Assembly (NCBI RefSeq): GCF_000019965.1 | Contig: NC_010571.1 | Coordinates: 1,054,001-1,118,000, forward strand | Source of the DNA: Opitutus terrae PB90-1 | GTDB lineage: Bacteria > Verrucomicrobiota > Verrucomicrobiia > Opitutales > Opitutaceae | Length of the DNA: 64,000 bases | Direction: 5' to 3' | Shown: positions 1 to 7,484 of the stretch, piece after piece | Layout of the letters: every line of letters starts with the position of its first letter | Numbering within the stretch: the first letter of the stretch is position 1 | Notes under the pieces: model-generated | The model's input: the letters and a program-made list of their open reading frames with translations, nothing else | The model's database searches: none | What the model was told of the DNA's origin: nothing | Made by a program: the position numbers and the translations under genes

Positions 1-1299
1 TCCGAACGCGAAGAGCTGCTGCAGAAACTCACGATCGCAGCCTTTGCGTGGCGGATCGATCACCACGACCGACTCCGCCGCGGGAAACGCAAGCCCCGCA
101 AAGATCGCGGCGGCGTCGGCGGCAAGGAAAGAGGCGTTGGTGATGCCGTTCGCTGCCGCGTTCTCGCGGGCGAACCGGACCGAACTCTCGCTGATCTCGA
201 CGCCGGCCACACGTTCGAAGGCCGATGCCGACGCGAGGGCGAAAAGCCCGCTGCCGCAATAGGCATCCACCAGAAAGCGCGCGCCACTCGCCGCCGCCTG
301 TTCGCGCACGTAGCTCGTAAACGCCGGCAGAATGAACGGATTGTTCTGAAAGAAGTCCCGTGCGAGGAAGTGGAGTCGCAGCGGCGCGCCGGCACGGTTG
401 GATGGAGCCGGGCTCGTTAAGCCCGGTTTTTCGGCTCCGGCGTCATCGAGGCCGACTACACCAATCTCCTCCGTCACCACCGCGTCGTAGTCCGTGGTGA
501 CGCGGCCGCCCGCATCGCGCAGCAGCAGCGTCGCGCCGCGCGTGTAGCGATCGCGCTGCGTCCGCAGCTCCGCCCGGACCTCCGCGAGCCGGGTGTTGAT
601 CGCGTCGGTGGCAATCGGACAGCGGGGCACGTCGATGATGTCGAATCGCGTGCCCTGCCGGAGAAAACCGATCGGCCAATCCGGCACAGCGGCGGAACTC
701 GCGCGCGCTTCGCCCGGCCCATCCGGCGTCGACACGGCTGCCGGCACCGATGACTCTTGCGCCGCGGGCGTGGAACCGGCGGCGATCGTGCGTGCGGCCT
801 TCGGCGCGGCGAAATGCGGCGTGATTTTCGAGCGGTAGCCATACTCCCGGGGTGACGGGATCACCGGCGATACCGCGAACTCAACGCCGCCAAGGTGCTG
901 CAGGAGCTCGGCAACTTGACGGCGTTTCCACGCGAGCTGCTCGGCGTAGGCCAGGTGCTGGTATTGGCAACCGCCACAGCGCCCGAAGAGCGGACAGCCA
1001 GGCATGACCCGGTGCGGCGACGGTGTGAGCACCGACACGAGATCGGCCTCGGAGAAATTCTTGTGGTTGCGAAACACCCGCGCGCGCACGCGTTCGCCGG
1101 GGAGCGTGAAGGGGACCATCACCACCCAACCGGCAACCGGTTGGGCGGTGAGTTGAGAGCCGAGAGTTGAGAGTTGAGAGCCGGTCAGCGGCACGCGGCC
1201 GAGGCCGGAACCGAGGTTCGTGAGCGTGGAGATCTCGAGTTCGATCTCCTGATGGTAGGCGAATGGCTGGTCGTTGAAGGCTCTTTTTTTCTTACCCAC
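1..1299 (-). CDS. TrmA/RlmD-family RNA (uracil-5-)-methyltransferase, cut by left edge
   Basis: Methylates C5 of a uridine in rRNA or tRNA using SAM. The frame is open from a GTG start to the window edge (433 codons, C-terminus missing). An N-terminal TRAM-like domain is followed by 4Fe-4S ligands C102, C108, C111 (C-x5-C-G-G-C) and C227, as in RlmD/RumA. The SAM motif DAYCGSG lies near residue 345 and the catalytic DPPRKGC, with nucleophile C421, near the edge. Two repeat-like insertions sit inside the protein: a Ser/Gln/Leu-rich patch around residues 39-49 from (gttgaga) repeats, and a small palindrome near base 407-426. The start codon lies in a dispersed repeat shared with the oleD start. 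It is divergent from the TrmH-family gene. The exact RNA target cannot be assigned; the Fe-S cluster favours the RlmD/RlmC side. Confidence 0.9.
   Translation of the reverse strand, partial: MGKKKRAFNDQPFAYHQEIELEISTLTNLGSGLGRVPLTGSQLSTLGSQLTAQPVAGWVVMVPFTLPGERVRARVFRNHKNFSEADLVSVLTPSPHRVMPGCPLFGRCGGCQYQHLAYAEQLAWKRRQVAELLQHLGGVEFAVSPVIPSPREYGYRSKITPHFAAPKAARTIAAGSTPAAQESSVPAAVSTPDGPGEARASSAAVPDWPIGFLRQGTRFDIIDVPRCPIATDAINTRLAEVRAELRTQRDRYTRGATLLLRDAGGRVTTDYDAVVTEEIGVVGLDDAGAEKPGLTSPAPSNRAGAPLRLHFLARDFFQNNPFILPAFTSYVREQAAASGARFLVDAYCGSGLFALASASAFERVAGVEISESSVRFARENAAANGITNASFLAADAAAIFAGLAFPAAESVVVIDPPRKGCDREFLQQLFAFG
1151..1184. repeat. (gttgaga)-type short repeat inside a coding sequence
   Basis: Imperfect tandem copies of gttgaga lie in frame within the RNA methyltransferase gene and encode a Ser/Gln/Leu-Thr patch on the minus strand. 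The same unit recurs inside oleD and oleC. The 3' edge (agttgagagccgg, then t or c, then cagcg) is shared with the oleD copy. Confidence 0.6.
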
Positions 1300-1370
1300 G
1301 AAACACACCAAACACACGAAGGGGGAGGAAACGAGAGGGATTTTCGTTCGTGTGTTTCGTGTGTTTCGTG
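1297..1370. repeat. Inverted repeat element between divergent methyltransferase genes
   Basis: Two 24-bp arms (1297-1320 and 1347-1370) of the type ttcgtgtgtttcgtg face each other with one mismatch across a 26-bp spacer. The element fills almost the whole gap between the two divergent genes, and its left arm supplies the GTG start codon of the minus-strand gene. Related half-elements occur at 3338-3365 and, more diverged, at 62026-62095. Confidence 0.75.
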
Positions 1371-1383
1371 GTCTTCTCCCTCC

Positions 1384-2274
1384 GTGACCGTCGAGAAGAT
1401 CTCCAGTTTGCAGAATCCGCGCGTGAAGCAGCTCGTGAAGCTGCGTGATCGCCGGCCACGCGACGAAGCGGGCGTGTTCCTGATCGAGGGGTTTCGCGAG
1501 ATCCGGCGGGCTTTGGAAAAGCGCGTGCCGCTGCGGGAGCTCTACTACGCGCCGGAGTGGTTTTTGGGCGAAAACGAGCCCGCGCTGATCGCCCAGGCCG
1601 AAGCCGCGGGCGCGCAGCTGTTCGAACTCACCAAATCGGCGTTCGCCAAAGTTGCTTATCGCGAGCGGCCGGACGGGCTGCTGGCGGTCGCGCCGCAGTG
1701 GAAACGGACGCTGCAAGACCTGGACAAGATTGTAGCCGGGTCCGGTGGGCCCGGCAGGCCGGGGTCGACGACCCCGGCTACAACGAGCGCGGTAGGAGCG
1801 GGCGCCCCCGACCTACAACGCGCGCCGTTCATTCTCGTGGTCGAAGCGATCGAGAAGCCCGGCAACCTCGGCACCATCCTGCGCAGCGCGGACGCGGCCG
1901 GCTGCGACGCCGTGATCGTATGCGATCCGGTCACGGATATTTTCAATCCGAACGTGGTGCGCGCGTCGACCGGCGTTCTTTTCTCGGTGCCACTGGTGGT
2001 GGCCGAGAGCGCGCCCGTCCTGGCCTGGCTGCGAGCTCAGGGCGTACGGACCATCGCCACGACCCCGGCGGCGGAAAAGCTCTACACCGATGCCGATCTG
2101 CGCGGGCCGCTCGCGATCGTGATGGGCAGCGAGCAATACGGATTGAGCGAGTTCTGGCTGAAAAACTGCGACCTGCCGGTGCGGATTCCGATGGCGGGTC
2201 AGGCGGACTCGTTGAACGTCGCGATGGCCACGATCATCACGCTCTTCGAAGCCGTGCGGCAGCGGGCGTGGTAG
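1384..2274 (+). CDS. TrmH/SpoU-family RNA 2'-O-ribose methyltransferase
   Basis: Transfers methyl from SAM to a ribose 2'-OH in rRNA or tRNA. The 296-aa protein has an L30e-like N-terminal substrate-binding domain (residues 1-115) and a C-terminal SPOUT domain with motif 1 (NLGTILRSA, from 161), motif 2 (VMGSEQYGL, 247-255) and motif 3 (IPMAGQADSLNVA). The GTG start follows the upstream inverted repeat; the open frame extends further upstream but there it is antisense to the neighbour and looks artificial. Residues about 118-147 are a Gly/Pro/Ala-rich insertion encoded by palindromic repeat DNA between the two domains, which probably acts as a disordered linker. Target nucleotide unknown. Confidence 0.9.
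   Translation: MTVEKISSLQNPRVKQLVKLRDRRPRDEAGVFLIEGFREIRRALEKRVPLRELYYAPEWFLGENEPALIAQAEAAGAQLFELTKSAFAKVAYRERPDGLLAVAPQWKRTLQDLDKIVAGSGGPGRPGSTTPATTSAVGAGAPDLQRAPFILVVEAIEKPGNLGTILRSADAAGCDAVIVCDPVTDIFNPNVVRASTGVLFSVPLVVAESAPVLAWLRAQGVRTIATTPAAEKLYTDADLRGPLAIVMGSEQYGLSEFWLKNCDLPVRIPMAGQADSLNVAMATIITLFEAVRQRAW
1731..1816. repeat. Palindromic GTAG...CTAC element inserted in frame in a gene
   Basis: Arms tgtagccggg (1731-1740) and cccggctaca (1773-1782) form one hairpin. A second hairpin, ggtagg.../...cctac, follows immediately. The DNA is translated as a low-complexity linker of the TrmH-family protein. The GTAG...CTAC layout matches intergenic elements elsewhere in the window. Confidence 0.65.
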
Positions 2275-2292
2275 CCACGTGGAGAAAGAAAC

Positions 2293-2314
2293 GGCAGGTT
2301 AAGGATAACCCGCC
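2293..2314. terminator. Hairpin at convergent gene ends (possible bidirectional terminator)
   Basis: Arms ggcaggtta and taacccgcc pair with one mismatch around a 4-nt loop, between the convergent TrmH-family gene and oleD and overlapping the oleD stop codon. There is no long U tract, so termination is only plausible. Confidence 0.35.
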
Positions 2315-3351
2315 CTACCTTTCAGATTCGCAATCAATTCGGCGGTCCCTTCCGCCATGCTGATCCGCGGCACATAGCCGAGATCGCGCCGCGCAGCGGT
2401 GATATCGAACCAGTGATCCTTCGCCAGCTCGGCGGCAACGAAGCGCGTCATCGGCGGCTCGCCGCGCAGCGGCAGCACCCGCCACGCGGCTTCGCACACC
2501 GCACCGAGGGTTTGTGCAGCGCCGAGGGAAATGCTTCGGGTTACGGGTCTCTCGCCGAGCGCCGCGAGCAGGCCGTTGATCCAGTCCCAGAGCACGACCG
2601 GCTCGCCGTTGGTGATGAAAAAGGCTTTGCCGGCGGCCGCCGGCGGCGCCGGTTGAGAATTGGGAGCTGCAAGTTGAGAGCCGGCCAGCGCGGCCTCGGC
2701 AAGCAGGTGGGCGTCGACTGCGTTGGCGACGTGAACCATGTCGACCCGGTTGCGGCCGGAGCCGACGATGCGCAGCCGGCCGGCGCGTGCGCGGGCGAGC
2801 AGCCGCGGCACGAGATGCGGATCGCCCACGCCCCAAATCAAATGCGGCCGCAAGGCGATCGTCCGCAATGCCTCGGAGTTCGCGGCGAGCACCTCGCGTT
2901 CGGCAATGGCCTTGGTGAGCGGATACGCGGCCGGGCAGGCGGTCGTCAGCGGCAGCGATTCGTCGGCGCCAGCAAGATCGCGACCGTTGTAGACGACGCT
3001 GGGCGTGCTGGTAAAAACGAGACGGCGGACGCCGTGCTGGCGGCAGCCGGCGAGAAGTGCGCGGGTGCCGAGCACGTTCGTGCGAAAAAAATCGGCGTAA
3101 GGTCCCCACACCCCGACGCGGGCCGCGACGTGAAAAACGGTCTCCACACCCGCGCAAGCGGCTTCCACGGCCGGCGCCTCGTCCAGGGAAGCACGAATGA
3201 AATGCACGCCGCGCGCGACCAGAGCGGGCTGCTCGTGTCGCGCCAGCACGGTGACGGAGCGACCGCCGGCGACGAGCCGCTCGACGAGCGCACGGCCGAG
3301 AAAGCCGGTGCCGCCGGTGACGAGGACAGAGGAAGATCCCACGAAGCACAC
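2299..3351 (-). CDS. oleD: 2-alkyl-3-oxoalkanoate reductase OleD
   Basis: NADPH-dependent short-chain-dehydrogenase-type reductase that converts the beta-keto acid made by OleA into a beta-hydroxy acid in head-to-head olefin synthesis. The 350-aa protein shows the Rossmann motif TGGTGFLG (12-19), an OleD-type stretch (TSTPSVVYNG), catalytic Y143-x3-K147, and family blocks FITNGEP and GYVPRIS near the C-terminus. The match to known OleD proteins is along the full length. Residues 223-240 are a Gln/Pro/Ala-rich patch encoded by (gttgaga)-type repeat DNA. The start is GTG within a dispersed repeat; a second in-frame GTG lies three codons downstream. oleC is immediately upstream on the same strand. 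No oleA or oleB is nearby. Confidence 0.85.
   Translation of the reverse strand: MCFVGSSSVLVTGGTGFLGRALVERLVAGGRSVTVLARHEQPALVARGVHFIRASLDEAPAVEAACAGVETVFHVAARVGVWGPYADFFRTNVLGTRALLAGCRQHGVRRLVFTSTPSVVYNGRDLAGADESLPLTTACPAAYPLTKAIAEREVLAANSEALRTIALRPHLIWGVGDPHLVPRLLARARAGRLRIVGSGRNRVDMVHVANAVDAHLLAEAALAGSQLAAPNSQPAPPAAAGKAFFITNGEPVVLWDWINGLLAALGERPVTRSISLGAAQTLGAVCEAAWRVLPLRGEPPMTRFVAAELAKDHWFDITAARRDLGYVPRISMAEGTAELIANLKGRAGYP
2651..2690. repeat. (gttgaga)-type repeat inside oleD
   Basis: Degenerate gttgaga/gttgggag units encode a Ser-Gln-Leu/Asn-Ser-Gln-Pro patch in a surface linker of OleD. It shares unit and border sequence with the copy near base 1151. Confidence 0.55.
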
Positions 3352-3365
3352 AAATCACACGAAAG
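3338..3365. repeat. Half copy of the ttcgtgtgtttcgtg element at the oleD start
   Basis: This stretch (minus strand ctttcgtgtgatttgtgtgc then ttcgtggg) resembles one arm of the inverted repeat at 1297-1370. It contains both possible GTG starts of oleD. Confidence 0.55.
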
Positions 3366-3497
3366 CGCCGTCGAGGGAATCTGTTTTTGCGGAGACATCG
3401 CGGTCGCTCACGCAGGGGCGATGCGACCGCGCAGGCGTGGTTCACGGCGGCGACGGCGCGCCATTCTACCCTCCGATCGCCGGCTGCAATCGCCCGG

Positions 3498-5219
3498 CTA
3501 CCGTTTTGGATCGCTCAGATAGCCGTGAGCGGTGGCCGCCCAGCGGGCGAGCGCGAGTCGATGGATCTTCGCGTTGTGCCGCACATCCACCGGAAAGCGC
3601 GGGCGAAAATAGAACACGTTGATCGATTCGGTGTGCGAATGTGCGCGGGCGAGTTCGCGCAGTTCGTGCGCAAGGGCGCGGCGTTCGTGCGAGTTCCTGG
3701 TGTTCACCTCAACGACAAGGGCGGGGCGTTGATGCCCGCGTTCGCCAAAGCCGATCAAGGCGCAGCGGTGCACCCGCGGATGGGAGCGAAACACACGCTC
3801 GCACGGCTCGGTGAACAGCGGACCATGTGCGGTCTCGACGCGTTCGGCCTTGCGGCCACAGAACCAAAGTCGGCCCTGAGGATCGAGATAACCGCAATCC
3901 CCCATCCGATGAAAAACGGCCGGCGCGCCGTCGGGCTGAACGGCCGCAATTTTCGCCGCCGCGGTGGCGACGGGGTTGTCCGCGTAGGCGCGCGTGACCG
4001 TCGGCCCGGAAACGATGATCTCGCCGATCCGGCCGGGAGGGAGTTCACGCGCGTCGGTCAGCGAGGCGATCGGCGTGTCGGTCAATGCGATGATCTTCAC
4101 CTGAGCTCCGCCGACCGGACGGCCGACGCAAGCGCCTTCAGCCACGCGAGCTGCGGACACGGCGGCGTGTGCGTCGAGGACGAGAATTTCGTCGGACGAC
4201 ACGGATGACACGGGCAGCACTTCGGTCGCGCCGTAGGGGCTGTGTAATCGGCCGTTCGGCATCCACTCACGCGAGCTGCTCCAGAGCTCCGTGGGAACGG
4301 GCGCGCCGGCGCAGAGTACGCGGCGAAGACCAGGCAGGGAAATCCGGTGCGTGAGGCAATGTTGGCCGATTTTTTTCCACAGCGTGGGCGAACCAAACGA
4401 GTTCGTGACGCCCTCCTGCCGGATTGCTTGCACGATCCGGGCGGGATCCATCGCTGCCGGGCGCCGCGGATCGATCTCCGGCACGATCGTGGTGAGCCCG
4501 AGCGCGGGATTGAACAAGGCGAAGATGGGCAAAAGCGGCAGATCGATTTCGCCGGGTTCGATGGCGTAGGTGTCGCGAATGATTCCGACCTGCGCTTCGA
4601 ACATGCCGTGCTCGTAGCAGACGCCTTTCGGTGCCCCGGTGGATCCGGAGGTGAACAGGATCGCGGCGAGATCCGTGGGGGCGCTTTGCGCCGGTTGAGA
4701 GTTGAGAGGGGGAGGTTGAGAGTTGAAAGTTGAGGGTTGAGAGTTGGGAGAGGAGAGTCGGGCGGTCAGCGTATTGGATGCGGGGACGCGGGCCGCGACG
4801 CTGCGGAATGCTCGCGGGAACAGCCGGCTGACCACACGGGCGAGCGGGATGCCGACGAGCGCGCGGGGGCGGGAGCGTTGCACGCAACCGAGAAAGCTGC
4901 GCAAGCCCATACCGGGATCGATGACCACCGGCACGGCGCCGACCTGAAAAAGCGCGAACGTCGACGCGATCAAGGGCAGCCCTTGGCGCACCATGACCAG
5001 GGTGCGATCACCCGGCCGCACGCCGGCCGAGATGATTCGCGTCGCCCACGCGTCGACTTCGGTTGCGAGCTCAGCGAAAGTCAGCGCGAGATAATCGATG
5101 TCGCCGGCACGGGTGCGCCCCCGCGGGACCTTGAGCGCCATCCGGGTGGGCTGACGCGCGGCCATGAGCGACAGGTGGCGCGCGATGTTGGCGTTGGCCT
5201 CGGGCGGAAGCGGAGACAC
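3498..5219 (-). CDS. oleC: Olefin beta-lactone synthetase OleC (AMP-dependent synthetase family)
   Basis: ATP-dependent enzyme of the ANL superfamily that activates 2-alkyl-3-hydroxyalkanoic acids and closes the beta-lactone, before OleB decarboxylates it to an olefin. The 573-aa protein begins with an OleC-like NIARHLSLMAARQP and has the P-loop FTSGSTGAPKG (189-199), the OleC-like block SFGSPTLWKK, the A5-type motif YGATE, and the C-terminal lysine region (RHNAKIHR). Residues 159-178 are an Asn-Ser-Gln-Pro repeat encoded by (gttgaga) units, just before the P-loop. The gene lies 146 bp upstream of oleD on the same strand, so they are likely co-transcribed. A general acyl-CoA ligase is the alternative, but the OleD neighbour argues against it. 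Confidence 0.85.
   Translation of the reverse strand: MSPLPPEANANIARHLSLMAARQPTRMALKVPRGRTRAGDIDYLALTFAELATEVDAWATRIISAGVRPGDRTLVMVRQGLPLIASTFALFQVGAVPVVIDPGMGLRSFLGCVQRSRPRALVGIPLARVVSRLFPRAFRSVAARVPASNTLTARLSSPNSQPSTFNSQPPPLNSQPAQSAPTDLAAILFTSGSTGAPKGVCYEHGMFEAQVGIIRDTYAIEPGEIDLPLLPIFALFNPALGLTTIVPEIDPRRPAAMDPARIVQAIRQEGVTNSFGSPTLWKKIGQHCLTHRISLPGLRRVLCAGAPVPTELWSSSREWMPNGRLHSPYGATEVLPVSSVSSDEILVLDAHAAVSAARVAEGACVGRPVGGAQVKIIALTDTPIASLTDARELPPGRIGEIIVSGPTVTRAYADNPVATAAAKIAAVQPDGAPAVFHRMGDCGYLDPQGRLWFCGRKAERVETAHGPLFTEPCERVFRSHPRVHRCALIGFGERGHQRPALVVEVNTRNSHERRALAHELRELARAHSHTESINVFYFRPRFPVDVRHNAKIHRLALARWAATAHGYLSDPKR
4692..4755. repeat. (gttgaga)-type repeat inside oleC
   Basis: About eight degenerate copies of gttgaga/gttgaaa lie in frame in oleC and are translated as Asn-Ser-Gln-Pro-Ser/Pro repeats just before the ATP-binding P-loop. 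This is the longest of three such intragenic arrays within 4 kb. Confidence 0.6.
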
Positions 5220-5270
5220 GACGGAAGAGGTTCGCGGAGGACACGGTCGAGGCCAAACGAAAACGGGGGC

Positions 5271-5332
5271 GTAGTCGGCCTGACTGCGCTACATTGCTGC
5301 AATAGGGCGAAGACGGGAGACCGCGCCCTACA
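5271..5332. repeat. Palindromic GTAG...CTAC element between oleC and rnd
   Basis: A gtag...gctac unit is followed by a hairpin with arms tagggcg (5303-5309) and cgcccta (5324-5330). It lies between two minus-strand genes and could act as a stem-loop in the transcript. Confidence 0.5.
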
Positions 5333-5337
5333 CCGGC

Positions 5338-6513
5338 TCAGCTCGCCTTGAACGAAGGCTGGTCACGGAGCAGCTCGGCCTGCCAGGGGAGCAGCAGGTC
5401 GTCGAGCCGGTCGGGCGCTCGCGCGATCTGCGCGAGCTGGGAACGGTTGGCGATCAGCGTGGGCTCGAGCTGGAGCTTGGCTGCGATGCGGTCGCGGTCG
5501 TCCTTGATCCGATCGAGCCGCTCGATCTCGGCTTGCGTGAGCGCAACGTGATTCGGATCGCGGCCGCGGCGGCGCGGAAGCGTTTTCGGATCGCGGGCGA
5601 GCCCGGCGTGCACGGCGGCGGTCAGCGACGGCAACAGCCGGTCGTGACGGCGGCCGAGGTGAACGCTCGCGAGAATCGCCGCTTCGGCGTCGCCGTTTTC
5701 GGCAGCCTGCGCGAGCCGTAGGAGCAGGTCAGCGCTGCAGACCTTGAACGGCGGTACGTCGAGCCGCTGCGCGGTTTGCTCGCGCCAGTGCCACACCGCG
5801 TGCAACACACCGAGCCCGGGGCCGCGCAGTTTTTCGCTGCGGCCGATCCGCCAGTCGTTTTCGTCGGGTGGCGCAAATCCGATCGAGCCGGCTTCAATCT
5901 GCGCCCGGCACTGTTGGCGAAGCCACTCGATCCGGCCGAGCTTCGTGAGCTCGCGGGTGAGGATGTCGCGCAGCGCCGGCAGGTGGAACACGTCGAGCGC
6001 CGCGTAATCGAGCATCTTTTTCGTGAGCGGCCGCTTCGACCAGTTGGCCTTCTGCGACTCCTTCGAGAGCTTCACGCCGAAGTGATCCTCGAGCAGCGAG
6101 GCCAGCCCGATGCGCGGCCGGTTGATCAGCTGGGCCGCCAGCATCGTGTCGAAGATGCTTTTCGGTCGGAACCGGCAAAAATCATGCAACAACCGCAGAT
6201 CGAAATCGCTGCCGTGCATGATCAGGTTTTTTTCGGCCAGCCGCGCCCACAGCCCTTCGAACGGCAGCGGTGCGAGGACGTCCACGAGGAAGATCTCCCT
6301 GCCGACCAGGAACTGGAGCAGGCAGACCCGGGTGCGGTAATGGAACATGTTGTCCGCCTCCGTATCCAGCGCGACCTCGTCGACGCGATCGAGGGCCGCC
6401 AGCAAAGGCGCCAGCTGGCCGGGTTGGTCAATGAGGACGTATTCGGGCGGTCGGGAGGTCACTTTGACTCCAAATAAGCGGCGGACGGGGAGCGGCAAGA
6501 AACGAGAAATCAT
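5338..6513 (-). CDS. rnd: Ribonuclease D (3'-5' exonuclease with HRDC domain)
   Basis: DEDDy-family exoribonuclease that trims 3' ends of tRNA precursors and other small RNAs. The 391-aa protein has Exo I (LDTEAD, D50 and E52), Exo II (HGSDFDLRLL, around 100-109) and Exo III (Y170-x3-D174 in LDYAALD), followed by a helical C-terminal half consistent with HRDC domains, the usual RNase D size and order. The ATG chosen lies 13 bp after the stop of the upstream hydrolase gene on the same strand; the frame is open further upstream but would overlap that gene. Co-transcription with the hydrolase is likely. Confidence 0.88.
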   Translation of the reverse strand: MISRFLPLPVRRLFGVKVTSRPPEYVLIDQPGQLAPLLAALDRVDEVALDTEADNMFHYRTRVCLLQFLVGREIFLVDVLAPLPFEGLWARLAEKNLIMHGSDFDLRLLHDFCRFRPKSIFDTMLAAQLINRPRIGLASLLEDHFGVKLSKESQKANWSKRPLTKKMLDYAALDVFHLPALRDILTRELTKLGRIEWLRQQCRAQIEAGSIGFAPPDENDWRIGRSEKLRGPGLGVLHAVWHWREQTAQRLDVPPFKVCSADLLLRLAQAAENGDAEAAILASVHLGRRHDRLLPSLTAAVHAGLARDPKTLPRRRGRDPNHVALTQAEIERLDRIKDDRDRIAAKLQLEPTLIANRSQLAQIARAPDRLDDLLLPWQAELLRDQPSFKAS

Positions 6514-6526
6514 GCAGAAAACCGAG

Positions 6527-7390
6527 TCATTTCTCCCACGCGGAGAGGAACTCGTCCACCAACAAAGGCAGGTCGTTACTATACCCACCTTCCAGCAATC
6601 CTGCGGCGGGACGGCCGGTTTCCCGGAGCCAGCGGCCGAGCGTGCCGAAATCCTCCACCTCCAACGTCATGGCGGTGATCGGGTCGCGAGCGTAGGCGTC
6701 GAAACCCGCGGACACGAGGATCAGGTCGGGCGCGAATTCGATGATGCGGTCGAGGGAGGCCCGCAATGCCGCCAGGTGTTCCGGCCGCGGTGTGCGCGGC
6801 CGGACGGGCCAGTTGCTGCAATTGTCGAACGACTGGGCGCCGGTGTAAGGATAGCCGGGGAGTTGATGAACCGAGGTAAACAGGATGTTGCTGCGACCGT
6901 GCAGGATGGCTTCGGTGCCGTTGCCGTGGTGCGCGTCGAAATCCCACACGGCGACACGCTGAGTTCCGAGTCGCTGCTGCGCATGCAGCGCGGCGATGGC
7001 GACTTGGTTGAGGTAGCAGAACCCCATGGCCCGATCCGCCGTGGCGTGATGCCCGGGCGGACGCATCAAGGAGAAAGCGGGAACTCGCGAGCTTACCGCC
7101 AGTTCTGCGGCGGCGATCGCGGCACTTACCGCCCGGCGCGCATGCTCGTGGATGCCGGGGAAATAAGGCGTGTCTTCGTCGAAGTCCGGTCCGTGGCCGA
7201 TTCGTTTGAGGTGCGCGGGGGTGTGTGCCAGCAGCAGCGGTTCGTCCGACGCGGGCGGTGGAGGTAGCCGCCATTCCCAGTCCGGATGGCGGGTTTTCAA
7301 GTGCGCGCTCGTTTTCGTCGCCCGGGCAGGCTGCTCCGGGCGCATCGACGACCCATAATCAGCGCAGCGCGGATCATGGAAAATGAGCAT
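6527..7390 (-). CDS. Histone-deacetylase-family (AcuC/acetylpolyamine amidohydrolase-like) hydrolase
   Basis: Zinc-dependent deacetylase of the arginase/HDAC fold; bacterial members remove acetyl groups from proteins, polyamines or related amides. The 287-aa protein has RPPGHH (H114, H115), the zinc-binding [11 protein letters not shown] (D150, D152, H154, H155), the distal metal ligand in LVSAGFDA (D231) and the C-terminal LEGGY. The ATG start (MLIFHDP) is typical of the family. It is divergent from queC across a 94-bp gap and lies directly upstream of rnd on the same strand. The substrate cannot be told from sequence. Confidence 0.88.
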   Translation of the reverse strand: MLIFHDPRCADYGSSMRPEQPARATKTSAHLKTRHPDWEWRLPPPPASDEPLLLAHTPAHLKRIGHGPDFDEDTPYFPGIHEHARRAVSAAIAAAELAVSSRVPAFSLMRPPGHHATADRAMGFCYLNQVAIAALHAQQRLGTQRVAVWDFDAHHGNGTEAILHGRSNILFTSVHQLPGYPYTGAQSFDNCSNWPVRPRTPRPEHLAALRASLDRIIEFAPDLILVSAGFDAYARDPITAMTLEVEDFGTLGRWLRETGRPAAGLLEGGYSNDLPLLVDEFLSAWEK

Positions 7391-7484
7391 GCTTCATGGC
7401 CGCAAAATCTCGGGCACGGTGCAAGTGCCCAGACGGGGATTTTATCTTTTGCGCTTTTGCGGCCCGTCTGCGGCACTGGTGGGC
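7391..7484 (+). promoter_or_regulatory. Structured leader of queC with pseudoknot potential
   Basis: Between the divergent hydrolase gene and queC, ggccgcaaaa (7398-7407) can pair with ttttgcggcc (7455-7464), and agacggg (7431-7437) with cccgtct (7463-7469). The order 5'A-5'B-3'A-3'B is that of an H-type pseudoknot; the helices compete only for two bases. A perfect hairpin gggcac/gtgccc (7412-7430) is nested inside. The A-rich tail of the preQ1-I riboswitch is not seen. The same DNA must also hold the promoter of the opposite gene. Confidence 0.4.

Noticed and set aside
1174-1383. 70-residue upstream extension of the TrmH-family protein
   Set aside because: It covers the start of the divergent methyltransferase gene and the inverted repeat; the GTG at 1384 begins the recognisable domain.
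7391-7484. Known preQ1-I riboswitch
   Set aside because: The conserved loop and A-rich tail are missing; only the pseudoknot topology is similar, so it is reported as an unassigned leader.
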